Shown piece after piece: positions 1 to 7,635 of a stretch of 19,191 nucleotides of DNA. The DNA lies in assembly GCA_021849525.1 (NCBI GenBank), contig JAJZSS010000001.1, positions 1 to 19,191 of the forward strand, written 5' to 3'. Positions within the stretch are counted from its first letter, which is position 1. Every line of letters begins with the position of its first letter. The stretch comes from Chloroflexota bacterium (lineage in GTDB: Bacteria; Chloroflexota; Anaerolineae; Anaerolineales; UBA4823). The notes under the pieces were generated by a model, which worked only from the letters and a program-made list of their open reading frames with translations, was not told the DNA's origin and did not search any database. A program made the translations under genes and the position numbers.

Positions 1-2465
1 GAGAAGTTGCTGGTACCCCAGTACGAATCTTTCGAGAATGTTTGCCAGCGTAAAGTTAATAAGCGAGTGAGCTCAGTAGTGACCCGGCTGCGTAATTGGG
101 CATCCTGCTGCGACATTCCAGCCAGTTCCTGTAAATTCAGAAATCCGATATATCCGCTCATGTGAGCGTTCAGCTCGTAAGGTCTTTGCTGGAAATAGTC
201 GGCCACTGGCAAGCCCTGTAATGGAACCTGGAGATTGCTTTTTGCCAGGTTGTAGGCTGTCGAAGTAATTTCGGGGCGTAGCTGAGCATATTTCCACAGG
301 CTGTAGAAATTATAAGGTGGGTATGCCCAGGAGAGATCCCCGCCCCGTACCGATGGTCCATCCGCAGCCAGTGAGGCCAGTAAATCATCGGGGATGGGCA
401 TTGCTTCACGAGGCGCTCCATCTGCCCAGCCGGTGGTTGCATACATCTCAGAGTCGAAATAAGTGTTGAAGTAATTGTCCAGGTAGGTGCGAAGCTGGTC
501 TTGAACCGGGCTGGACAGGTGTGGGTACGCCAGGGTTAATGTATACAGCGTTTCGCCGGGATTTTCATAGTAATCAACTAATTCCCGGGTGAGATTGAAC
601 TGACCGCCATTGTAATAACCGGGCCGTAGCAGACCGGCGGAGATGATTTTTTGGACTTGCTCTTCGAGCAGGCCGCGGGCTTGATCGGGTGTCAGGCGGT
701 TGGTGTTCTCTGGTCCAGGCTGGATTGTCAAAAGGGGCTGTTTCCCCAGGTTGTTTCCTGAGCCAAACGCCAGAATGGCATTGCTGCGATGGATGAACAG
801 TTTACCTTCATATGGAATGAATGGATTCTGGTCGCCGTGATTGTGGTAAGTGCCGTTAATGCTGTCAGTGCTGCCCTTGTACCAGCCGTGCAGGCGCGGC
901 CAGCCTGGCAAAATGGTCCACATTTCATCATAGCCCGGGGCTTTGTTATGCAGGTCGTAAGACCAAAGCTGGGAATTCCGCTCCCCGTTGGCATACATGT
1001 CGAACATATCACCAACTCGGTCGCAGCACAGACTTCGATAAATTATATTTCCGCCGGCTGATATCGCCTGGGGTTCTGCTATGGCAGCCTGCCCACCTGC
1101 GACACTCATGTACTGCGAACCAAACAACCACCCCATTACTTTGCCTTGCGAGTCGCCGGTTTTTTGCCAGGGGTTGTTGGCATAGATCAAGCCATCAGGA
1201 CCGATCACTGGTGGGTAGCGATTGCCCGAGTTGGTACCCCAGTATGCGAAGGGCATATATTCCTGATAACCATCCCCATCTGTGTCAAAAAAGGATTCCC
1301 GTCCATCGGATTGGTTCAGGATTGCAAAGGTTCGGCGCCAGGGTTTGTGTTTGGCCGAGTCTGGGTTGGGATTATTTTCGGTATATTCCAGAATATTGGA
1401 TACGTCGATGACCGGTTTGCCATTCGACCAGGACTGCGGATCGAGCGTTTGCCCGATCAGGGCACCATTTGCTGCCCCAGGTAGAACTCCATCCATCTCC
1501 ATCTGGCGGATTGCACCATATTCTGAATTATCATCAGGATCATGGAGAGTTCGGGTACCAGGGTTTAAACCCATCCGGTACCCGGTCGCTAGAGAGAAAA
1601 TGACTTTGTCCTGGAAGATAACCGGCCAGTACGAATGCAATCCATCCCCAGGAAGCTTCTCCGATTTCCACACCAGGTTACCATTATCCGCGCGCAGGGC
1701 ATAGGCATAGTTATCATTGGAGGCAAAATAGACGATACCATTTTTCTGAGCTGCTGCAAGATGGATAGGTCCAGCTGTTTTGAATTTCCAAATTACCTGT
1801 CCTTGTTGAGCACTTCCCTGAGCACCAAGGGCATACATATATCCGTCACGGTTGCCGACGATGACTCTCCCGTCGACGACCAGGGGATTTGCATCCCAGC
1901 CAGATAAGGCGAAATTAAACGACCAGAAAAGCTTGCCGGATTGAGAATCGAGTGCGTACAGTTTGTGGTCATGTCCGCCTACATAAACAGTCCCATTCAC
2001 GACAGTTGGCGAGTTGCCGAGGGGGAGGTCGGTATCGAATCGCCATGCGAGGGCGCCATTATCCGGGTTAAGGGCATATAAACCCTTTGCAGTCGAAATA
2101 TAAAGTAAACCTTCTGCTGCAATGATCTGGGTATTTTGAGAGATATAGGCTTCGATGGGTCGATACCAGAGTACTCCCAGGTTTCCACAAACCTGCTCGG
2201 CTGTCCAGGAAGTCCGCTCGGGATTGCCGGCGACCATAGCCCAATCCCCACCCGAGGTTCCGCAGGAACCACGGTCGGGTTGTGTGTTATCCTTGCGAAT
2301 ACCGGGTAGATAGATCGTGTATGTGGTTTCCTCCTGTGCAATCGCCGGGTAATTTATATCCCGGGCGAATGTCAAAAGGAAGACCAGTAGCAGAAGCCGA
2401 AGAATATACCGGGCGACTTGATTAAAACGGGACATTCCCTGGAAGTTCGCGTTTTGTTTATTCAT
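1..2465 (-). CDS. Secreted PQQ-like beta-propeller protein with helical C-terminal region (partial, C-terminus off the left edge)
   Basis: I read this frame by hand from the ATG at 2465; it stays open for 821 codons to the window edge. Residues 1-43 form a signal peptide (basic start, hydrophobic core about 21-33, likely cleavage after the 'AIA' at 41-43). Residues about 75-575 hold repeated blades of the PQQ/WD40-like type, with patterns such as 'LYALNPDNGALAW' and 'LYALDSQSGKLFW'. Inserted in the propeller is a calcium-loop-like DxDGDGxxE (394-402), and a vicinal Cys pair sits at 480-481. From about 588 the sequence turns helical and Tyr/Trp-rich, possibly an alpha/alpha-barrel. No quinone-dehydrogenase catalytic signature was recognised, so the propeller may be structural or glycan-binding. 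GGTGGAGAG lies about 14 nt upstream of the chosen ATG; the next Met (codon 11) has no spaced ribosome binding site. It is divergent from the glycan operon and possibly cell-surface. Confidence 0.85.
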   Translation of the reverse strand, partial: MNKQNANFQGMSRFNQVARYILRLLLLVFLLTFARDINYPAIAQEETTYTIYLPGIRKDNTQPDRGSCGTSGGDWAMVAGNPERTSWTAEQVCGNLGVLWYRPIEAYISQNTQIIAAEGLLYISTAKGLYALNPDNGALAWRFDTDLPLGNSPTVVNGTVYVGGHDHKLYALDSQSGKLFWSFNFALSGWDANPLVVDGRVIVGNRDGYMYALGAQGSAQQGQVIWKFKTAGPIHLAAAQKNGIVYFASNDNYAYALRADNGNLVWKSEKLPGDGLHSYWPVIFQDKVIFSLATGYRMGLNPGTRTLHDPDDNSEYGAIRQMEMDGVLPGAANGALIGQTLDPQSWSNGKPVIDVSNILEYTENNPNPDSAKHKPWRRTFAILNQSDGRESFFDTDGDGYQEYMPFAYWGTNSGNRYPPVIGPDGLIYANNPWQKTGDSQGKVMGWLFGSQYMSVAGGQAAIAEPQAISAGGNIIYRSLCCDRVGDMFDMYANGERNSQLWSYDLHNKAPGYDEMWTILPGWPRLHGWYKGSTDSINGTYHNHGDQNPFIPYEGKLFIHRSNAILAFGSGNNLGKQPLLTIQPGPENTNRLTPDQARGLLEEQVQKIISAGLLRPGYYNGGQFNLTRELVDYYENPGETLYTLTLAYPHLSSPVQDQLRTYLDNYFNTYFDSEMYATTGWADGAPREAMPIPDDLLASLAADGPSVRGGDLSWAYPPYNFYSLWKYAQLRPEITSTAYNLAKSNLQVPLQGLPVADYFQQRPYELNAHMSGYIGFLNLQELAGMSQQDAQLRSRVTTELTRLLTLRWQTFSKDSYWGTSNF

Positions 2466-2679
2466 TTTTCAACCAGCTCTCCACCAATTAAGGTCAGATA
2501 AATTTGCTGCTTTCTCTATTTTGCCATTATATTGTGTAAAGAACTTAACATGTTTGTTAGCTGACAAAGATAGGAGCAGTACTGTTGAAAGTGCAACTTA
2601 TTTCATTAGATTATTGTTCAACTTGGTACAAAGCTGGTTTATAACATAGAATGGGTGACAGGCTTATTATGAGGAATTT
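2466..2679. promoter_or_regulatory. Divergent intergenic promoter region
   Basis: This 214 bp AT-rich gap separates two divergently transcribed genes and must hold start signals for both. On the minus strand a perfect TATAAT lies at 2531-2526, about 60 nt before the ATG at 2465, but I see no good -35 at 16-18 nt. On the plus strand TATAAC (2640-2645) is preceded at 17 nt by a poor -35, TTCAAC (2617-2622). A small inverted repeat, TAACA-tgtt-TGTTA (2546-2559), just upstream of the minus-strand -10 could be an operator. No terminator hairpin, riboswitch or RNA gene was seen. The existence of promoters is inferred from gene orientation; the exact boxes are tentative. Confidence 0.45.
2671..2676 (+). 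promoter_or_regulatory. Ribosome binding site for the Asp-box surface protein
   Basis: GAGGAA sits 3 nt before the ATG at 2680 (GAGG ends 5 nt before it). It is the only Shine-Dalgarno-like string near the start and fixes it. Confidence 0.6.
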
Positions 2680-4215
2680 ATGGAAGAATTAAGGAAAGTG
2701 TTAACATTCGTACTGCTTACCGGGATTTTTGTCCGTTTGATTTTGATAAGCAGTCCTGTTAATGCTGCTCCGGTGGGGATGGATATTGTCTGGAATCCTC
2801 CGCTGAATATTTCTAATTCGCCGGGTAATACATCCACCGATCCATTTTTACTGTCTGATCCAACCGGTAAGGTGCATTTGTTTTGGGGTGAGAAGATAAG
2901 TCCTCTGCCTGGCGCTCAGGCTGATACACTGATGTACACGGTGTGGGATGGCAACAACTGGTTCAAGCCGATCGATATCTTTTTTGCTCCTGAATCGGAC
3001 GGCAATCCAGTGATCAATTACCCCCACGCTGTGATGGATAATGATGGTTTTATTCACCTGATCTGGCTCCAACAGCCGAACTTCCCCAATTACACTTTAT
3101 ATTACAGCACTGCATTTGCCCCAGATGCTTTACTGGCGGATAGCTGGACACCGGAAGAAGCCATCGCCACAGACCTCTCTGGCACGAAATACTCGGTCGA
3201 TATTGCTTTCAGGTCCAATCAAGAGCTGCATATTCTCTATGCCCGTGGGCAGCAGGGCGAGGGAGCGAAAGAAGAGCGGTCAGTCGCTTACCTGCGTTCC
3301 CTGGATGGTGGCTTAAGCTGGAGCGATCCCGTGGATATTGCCATCATAAAAAATATTCAGAATGGCGCCAGTGACACAAAAATTCTGGTCGATGGTGATG
3401 AACGTATCTATGCAACCTGGACTGAATGGGATAAAGATGGGCTTGGTCATGCGGTTCATTTTGCCCGTTCACTGGATAATGGAGTAACCTGGGAAGATCC
3501 AATCGCAATAACGACAACTCAAGGCAACGAATATGAACGGGATTGGTCAAATATTGAAATCCTTGGTCCTGATCAACTCGTTATCATTTGGGAAGGCGGA
3601 TGGCGCGCATATCGCAATGCACAGTATTCAGAAGACGGTGGTGCTACATGGAGCAGGCCAATTGATACGTTCCCCTGGTTAATTGGTGAGAACGGCACCG
3701 TAGAGTTTGCTCGGGATAGTAACAATACCTTGCACTTGTTTGTAGCTCAACGGGTTCGTGAAGGGTATTTTGCCTACGGCGATGATACCAACCCCTTTGT
3801 CTGGCATAGTGTATGGGAGGGCGGGCAAAAGTGGAGTGAACCCGTGGCAATCCCATCCACAGATAGGTTGGTTAATCCAAAAGCTGCGATTACAGGGGGA
3901 AACCAAATCGCACTTACCTGGTACAACCCGAATGATTTGGAAATTCTGGTTATGACTGGTCAAATTCAAGGGGCGCCAAGGACTTTATTGCCCAGCTGGA
4001 TTAAACCAGCAGTGATGGCACCCACGAGCACACCCACACAGGTTTTAGAGCCCACGGTTGATACCAATGGTATTCTGGAGCCGACTCCATTCTCTGCGAC
4101 GTCTTCGTCCAACGATCCAGCCAGATTCAACATTACTCAAATTTTACCCGTCGGAGTAATTCTGATAATTTTCGTAATTGGATTTGTTGTTATCTTTATC
4201 AGAAGAAGCAGGTAA
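2680..4215 (+). CDS. Membrane-anchored Asp-box (BNR/sialidase-like) surface protein
   Basis: A 511-residue exported protein. Residues about 5-30 are a signal peptide ending 'VNAA'. The body is a predicted beta-propeller with three canonical Asp-boxes (SxDxGxxW) at 207-214, 264-271 and 317-324, plus related 'DGNNW' and 'GGQKW' turns at 90-94 and 381-385. A Thr/Pro/Ser-rich linker follows (about 446-480), then one membrane helix (487-507) and a basic tail, RRSR. This is an extracytoplasmic head on a stalk held in the cytoplasmic membrane. Asp-boxes occur in sialidases and in many non-enzymatic propellers. I did not find the sialidase arginine triad in recognisable context, so an enzyme role is unproven; binding or processing of the exported glycan is an inference from its place directly before the ABC exporter. 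The stop is 25 nt before the permease start. Confidence 0.85.
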   Translation: MEELRKVLTFVLLTGIFVRLILISSPVNAAPVGMDIVWNPPLNISNSPGNTSTDPFLLSDPTGKVHLFWGEKISPLPGAQADTLMYTVWDGNNWFKPIDIFFAPESDGNPVINYPHAVMDNDGFIHLIWLQQPNFPNYTLYYSTAFAPDALLADSWTPEEAIATDLSGTKYSVDIAFRSNQELHILYARGQQGEGAKEERSVAYLRSLDGGLSWSDPVDIAIIKNIQNGASDTKILVDGDERIYATWTEWDKDGLGHAVHFARSLDNGVTWEDPIAITTTQGNEYERDWSNIEILGPDQLVIIWEGGWRAYRNAQYSEDGGATWSRPIDTFPWLIGENGTVEFARDSNNTLHLFVAQRVREGYFAYGDDTNPFVWHSVWEGGQKWSEPVAIPSTDRLVNPKAAITGGNQIALTWYNPNDLEILVMTGQIQGAPRTLLPSWIKPAVMAPTSTPTQVLEPTVDTNGILEPTPFSATSSSNDPARFNITQILPVGVILIIFVIGFVVIFIRRSR

Positions 4216-4240
4216 TTCTAATTTTCAGGAATCTAAGCGC

Positions 4241-5101
4241 ATGCAAAATACCGATGATCTACCAGCAGTCATTTATTCGTCCTCATCAGAGAAGGGTTCA
4301 TTCTTACATGTATTGACAGAAATGTTCAGGGATTTAAGAAGGTCGCGGGAATTATCCTGGCGATTATTCATTCGCGATATATCTGCTCAATATCGCCAAA
4401 GTCTGTTTGGTATTCTTTGGGTCTTTGTTCCACCGATTGTAACCAGCCTGATATTTATTCTTCTCCAGTCAAGGAATATCATCAACTTTGGGGAGACTGA
4501 TATACCGTATCCCGCGTATGTAATTATCGGTACATTACTCTGGCAAATATTCGTCGATGGCTTAAATGCGCCTTTAAAAGCCTCAACCGCTGCCCAGGCT
4601 CTGGTCGCCAAAATCAATTTCCCCCACGAGGCGCTGCTGATTTCTTCTTTTTATATGGTTACATTCAATGCACTCGTCAAATTTGCGATTATCGTTGTTG
4701 TCCTGATTGTTTTTCGCTTAACACCGACCTGGGCAGTTTTATTTTCACCAATTTTTATTCTGCTGCTGATCTTTTTAGGGCTTGCAATCGGGATCTTAAT
4801 CACTCCGATTGGTCTCTTGTATACCGATATCGCATCTGCTTTACCGATCCTGGTTCAATTTGCTTTTTTTGTCACACCGGTGGTTTACCAGGTCCCTGAT
4901 TCATTCCCATTTTCGTTGATTGGGGTAATAAATCCGGTCAGTCCAATCTTAAATTCAGCGAGAGATTTATTGACGACGGGATCGATCACAAATATTGTGC
5001 CTTCGATCGTGGTTGCATTTCTGACTCTCGGATTTCTGTTTTTGGGCTGGTTCTATTTTCGAGTTGCATTACCGATTATTATTGAACGAATGAGTGCCTG
5101 A
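4241..5101 (+). CDS. Polysaccharide-export ABC transporter permease (ABC-2/Wzm type)
   Basis: A 286-residue inner-membrane protein that, with the ATPase encoded next, would move a lipid-linked or nascent glycan out of the cytoplasm. It has the ABC-2 polysaccharide-permease layout: an amphipathic N-terminal segment with 'RDISAQYRQSLFGILW' (45-60), then about six hydrophobic segments (roughly 62-77, 92-110, 136-158, 167-192, 203-216, 253-276). 'NPVSPILNSARDLL' (231-244) is typical of the family. I chose the ATG at 4241 (AGGA at 4227-4230); an in-frame ATG at 4178 would lie inside the previous gene and add 21 hydrophilic residues. The stop TGA shares its last base with the ATPase ATG, indicating translational coupling. 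Not given wzm because the glycan type is unknown. Confidence 0.93.
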   Translation: MQNTDDLPAVIYSSSSEKGSFLHVLTEMFRDLRRSRELSWRLFIRDISAQYRQSLFGILWVFVPPIVTSLIFILLQSRNIINFGETDIPYPAYVIIGTLLWQIFVDGLNAPLKASTAAQALVAKINFPHEALLISSFYMVTFNALVKFAIIVVVLIVFRLTPTWAVLFSPIFILLLIFLGLAIGILITPIGLLYTDIASALPILVQFAFFVTPVVYQVPDSFPFSLIGVINPVSPILNSARDLLTTGSITNIVPSIVVAFLTLGFLFLGWFYFRVALPIIIERMSA

Positions 5102-6354
5102 TGTCTACATTGTTGATACACGCTGAATCTGTTGGTAAGAAATTTTGCCGGGATCTAAAGCGATCCCTTCGTTATGGTATCCAGGATATGAGCACCGGAT
5201 TATTTGGGCGCGTCACAGACACCAACCGGTTGCGCAAGGATGAATTTTGGGCTCTTCAAAACGTGTCCTTTAGTTTATCAAGAGGGGCAACATTGGGTCT
5301 GATTGGTCATAATGGGGCCGGGAAGACAACGCTGCTGCGCATTCTGAACGGCCTGATTAAACCAGATACCGGCAGGATTGAAGTGCGCGGCCGGATGCAG
5401 GCACTTATCGCTTTAGGTGCGGGGTTTAACCCTGTCCTGACCGGGCGTGAAAATCTTTATGTCAATGCTTCAATTCTTGGATTTTCAAATCAGGAGATTG
5501 AACGGCGCTTCGATGAGATTGTTGCATTTTCAGGTATTGAAGAATTTATTGACATGCCCGTTCGAAGTTACAGCTCGGGGATGATTGTCCGCCTGGGCTT
5601 CTCTGTTGCAGCCAATCTTGAACCAGATATTTTGTTGGTGGACGAGGTTTTATCGGTTGGCGATTTAGCATTCAGAGCGAAAAGCCAGTTACGGATACAG
5701 GAATTAAAAAATGCAGGGGTCGCGATTGTCGTTGTTTCCCATAATCTGCATACCATTAGCCATGTATGCACCCGAGCAATCACTTTGGAGAAGGGAATCA
5801 TCATTTACGATGGGAACACGGATGACGCAATCGATGCCTATCGAACTTCCATCATGAAAACGAATCGAGATCTCGAAAAGGAGATCAGGGCTGGGACAGG
5901 CGAGATTCAGATCAAGAAAATTGATTTATTGAGCGTATCAGGGTTCCCACAATCTGAATTCGCGACGACTGATGGAATTACTGCAAGGTTATATTACGAA
6001 TCGAAAAAACCTGTTGACAATCCAGTATTTAACGTGACGATCCATATATTAAATGGCCCACAGGTTACAGGTATCCGCACAGATGTTGATGGTGTGAATA
6101 CTGGAAGTTTGATGGGAAGCGGGTACTTGGATGTATTCTTCCCTCAGATTAATTTACTACCCGGCATCTATACTATCGATGGGGCAATATTTCATAGCGA
6201 TGGTTTTACATACTACGACCGTGTGACCAAGGTGAACCATTTTAAAATAAATGGAGGCCTGGATATAAACGGCTCCGTCTTTATTCCTCACCAATGGGTA
6301 ACGAATAATCCCGTCCACCAGGAACAAATCCCATCTGTAGACAGTTCTAAGTGA
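5101..6354 (+). CDS. Polysaccharide-export ABC transporter ATPase with Wzt-like C-terminal domain
   Basis: A 417-residue ATPase partner of the upstream permease. Visible motifs: Walker A GHNGAGKTT (69-77), ABC signature YSSGM (157-161), Walker B ILLVDE (177-182) and H-loop His214. The spacing is that of the O-antigen/teichoic-acid exporter family (Wzt, TagH). About 150 residues follow the nucleotide-binding domain; residues about 268-400 are predicted beta-rich and match the place of the Wzt carbohydrate-binding domain, which in well-studied systems recognises the capped end of the glycan before export. That function here is inferred from family architecture. It overlaps the permease by one base, and the sulfotransferase begins 9 nt after its stop, so decoration and export genes are co-transcribed. 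Confidence 0.93.
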   Translation: MSTLLIHAESVGKKFCRDLKRSLRYGIQDMSTGLFGRVTDTNRLRKDEFWALQNVSFSLSRGATLGLIGHNGAGKTTLLRILNGLIKPDTGRIEVRGRMQALIALGAGFNPVLTGRENLYVNASILGFSNQEIERRFDEIVAFSGIEEFIDMPVRSYSSGMIVRLGFSVAANLEPDILLVDEVLSVGDLAFRAKSQLRIQELKNAGVAIVVVSHNLHTISHVCTRAITLEKGIIIYDGNTDDAIDAYRTSIMKTNRDLEKEIRAGTGEIQIKKIDLLSVSGFPQSEFATTDGITARLYYESKKPVDNPVFNVTIHILNGPQVTGIRTDVDGVNTGSLMGSGYLDVFFPQINLLPGIYTIDGAIFHSDGFTYYDRVTKVNHFKINGGLDINGSVFIPHQWVTNNPVHQEQIPSVDSSK

Positions 6355-6363
6355 AAAATTCCA

Positions 6364-7578
6364 GTGTCCAATAAGGAAGCCCCAATTTTTATTGTTGGAG
6401 TCCCGCGATCAGGGACAACCCTGTTAGCGGCAATGTTAGCTGCCCACAGCTGTCTGAGCTCAGGACCTGAAACTCATTTCTTTCGTTGGCTGAGAAAAGT
6501 AAATGTAAACGAGTTACTCGATGTTGAGACGTGGCCGGAGAAAGCTGTCGATTTTCTCTTCGGTATTGTTCGAGATACCTATCTTCAGGTTGATCCGAAA
6601 TCATTGCCTGAAAAGTATGGTCTTGACCGTGCACAGATTTATAACTTCCTCAGCCAATCCGAACCATCCATCGCAGCAATTCTTTCATCGATTACAGAAT
6701 TACACATGAGAAATGTGCACAAGATCCGTTGGGTAGAAAAAACTCCGGATCATATTGAAAATTTAATGGACATCAGGAAATCATTCCCCGATGCATATGT
6801 GATCCGGATCATTCGTGACCCACGCGACACCGCCTTATCCTTAGGAAAAATGCCCTGGTGGAAAAGATCGTTTCTGGAAGGGCTACAATACTGGAAAAGA
6901 CTGGAAAATAAAAGCCGGGATTTTTTTGTTAGCGATAAGCTGGCATATACCCTGCGATTTGAAGATTTAGTTCTGGACCCGGCCGAAGAATTAAATAAAA
7001 TCTGTGATTTTATCGGCATACCCTACGAATCAAATATGCTCGACACTTCTCAGTCGGCAAAATTGGTAAACAACACCGATGCTCCCTGGAAAACAAAAGC
7101 CAGCCAGCCGCTGGATGGAAAACGAATAAATGCCTGGGAGAAAGAATTAAGCCCGGCAGACAATCTGATCGCAGAATCTTACCTGGGCGATTGTTTAGAT
7201 CTGTATAAGTATCGTAGAATTGAAAACCTTCCGCATTATGCAACGATCTATCCAGGTGGAAAATCGCTGCCTGAATATCCAGCTGAATTGCTTCCAATTA
7301 TCTCGCACCATGTTCGATTTTGGGGTGAATCGGATGCCGAAATCCCCGATATTCGAATATATATCGGCGATCCGGCAGATAGGGAATGGAAAAATCAATA
7401 CAGCACCTCCGGGCTATATCCTATCGCAATCCTGGCGGAATTAATCGCTCATAAGATCAAGCGCGGCAAGATCATCTGGATATCAGACAATAAACATAAG
7501 TGGACAGGTCTTTCGGCTTTCTTGATCAAAAATGGTTTGGCTTTTCTTGAAACCGAACTTGATTCCATTCCCTCATAA
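6364..7578 (+). CDS. PAPS-dependent sulfotransferase with C-terminal extension
   Basis: A 404-residue predicted cytoplasmic sulfotransferase moving sulfate from PAPS to a hydroxyl (or amine) of a glycan or lipid. The 5'-phosphosulfate loop is 'VGVPRSGTT' (11-19), followed by 'WVEKTPDH' (123-130) and the 3'-phosphate-binding 'RIIRDPRDTALS' (148-159). The start is GTG at 6364: the first in-frame ATG is codon 24, after the PAPS loop, so the GTG is needed, though its ribosome binding site is poor. The catalytic domain seems to end near residue 285. The last ~115 residues (from about 288) form an extra segment, with an alpha/beta pattern ('IRIYIGDP' 330-337, 'GKIIWIS' 368-374), that I do not recognise. 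It sits 9 nt after the ABC ATPase gene. The acceptor cannot be read from sequence. Confidence 0.9.
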   Translation: MSNKEAPIFIVGVPRSGTTLLAAMLAAHSCLSSGPETHFFRWLRKVNVNELLDVETWPEKAVDFLFGIVRDTYLQVDPKSLPEKYGLDRAQIYNFLSQSEPSIAAILSSITELHMRNVHKIRWVEKTPDHIENLMDIRKSFPDAYVIRIIRDPRDTALSLGKMPWWKRSFLEGLQYWKRLENKSRDFFVSDKLAYTLRFEDLVLDPAEELNKICDFIGIPYESNMLDTSQSAKLVNNTDAPWKTKASQPLDGKRINAWEKELSPADNLIAESYLGDCLDLYKYRRIENLPHYATIYPGGKSLPEYPAELLPIISHHVRFWGESDAEIPDIRIYIGDPADREWKNQYSTSGLYPIAILAELIAHKIKRGKIIWISDNKHKWTGLSAFLIKNGLAFLETELDSIPS

Positions 7579-7635
7579 AATCCTGTTTCAAATTCATCGT
7601 CGATTTTCTGCATTGATATCTGATACTTAAGAATC

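Noticed and set aside
789..1907. Several plus-strand open frames of 66-140 codons
   Set aside because: All are antisense to the long, motif-bearing propeller gene and show no domain or ribosome binding site.
1..2465. PQQ-dependent alcohol dehydrogenase
   Set aside because: The blades and a vicinal Cys pair (480-481) recall that family, but the Cys pair is far from its usual place near residue 100 and I see no catalytic Asp/Glu context.
2546..2559. Inverted repeat TAACA-tgtt-TGTTA as a terminator
   Set aside because: The stem is only 5 bp and AT-rich, and there is no T-run. At most a weak operator.
2680..4215. True sialidase
   Set aside because: Asp-boxes alone are not diagnostic; the RIP/FRIP motif and arginine triad are not visible.
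4178..4240. In-frame ATG at 4178 that would extend the ABC permease by 21 residues
   Set aside because: It lies within the end of the Asp-box gene and has no ribosome binding site; the ATG at 4241 has AGGA 10 nt upstream and gives the usual family length.
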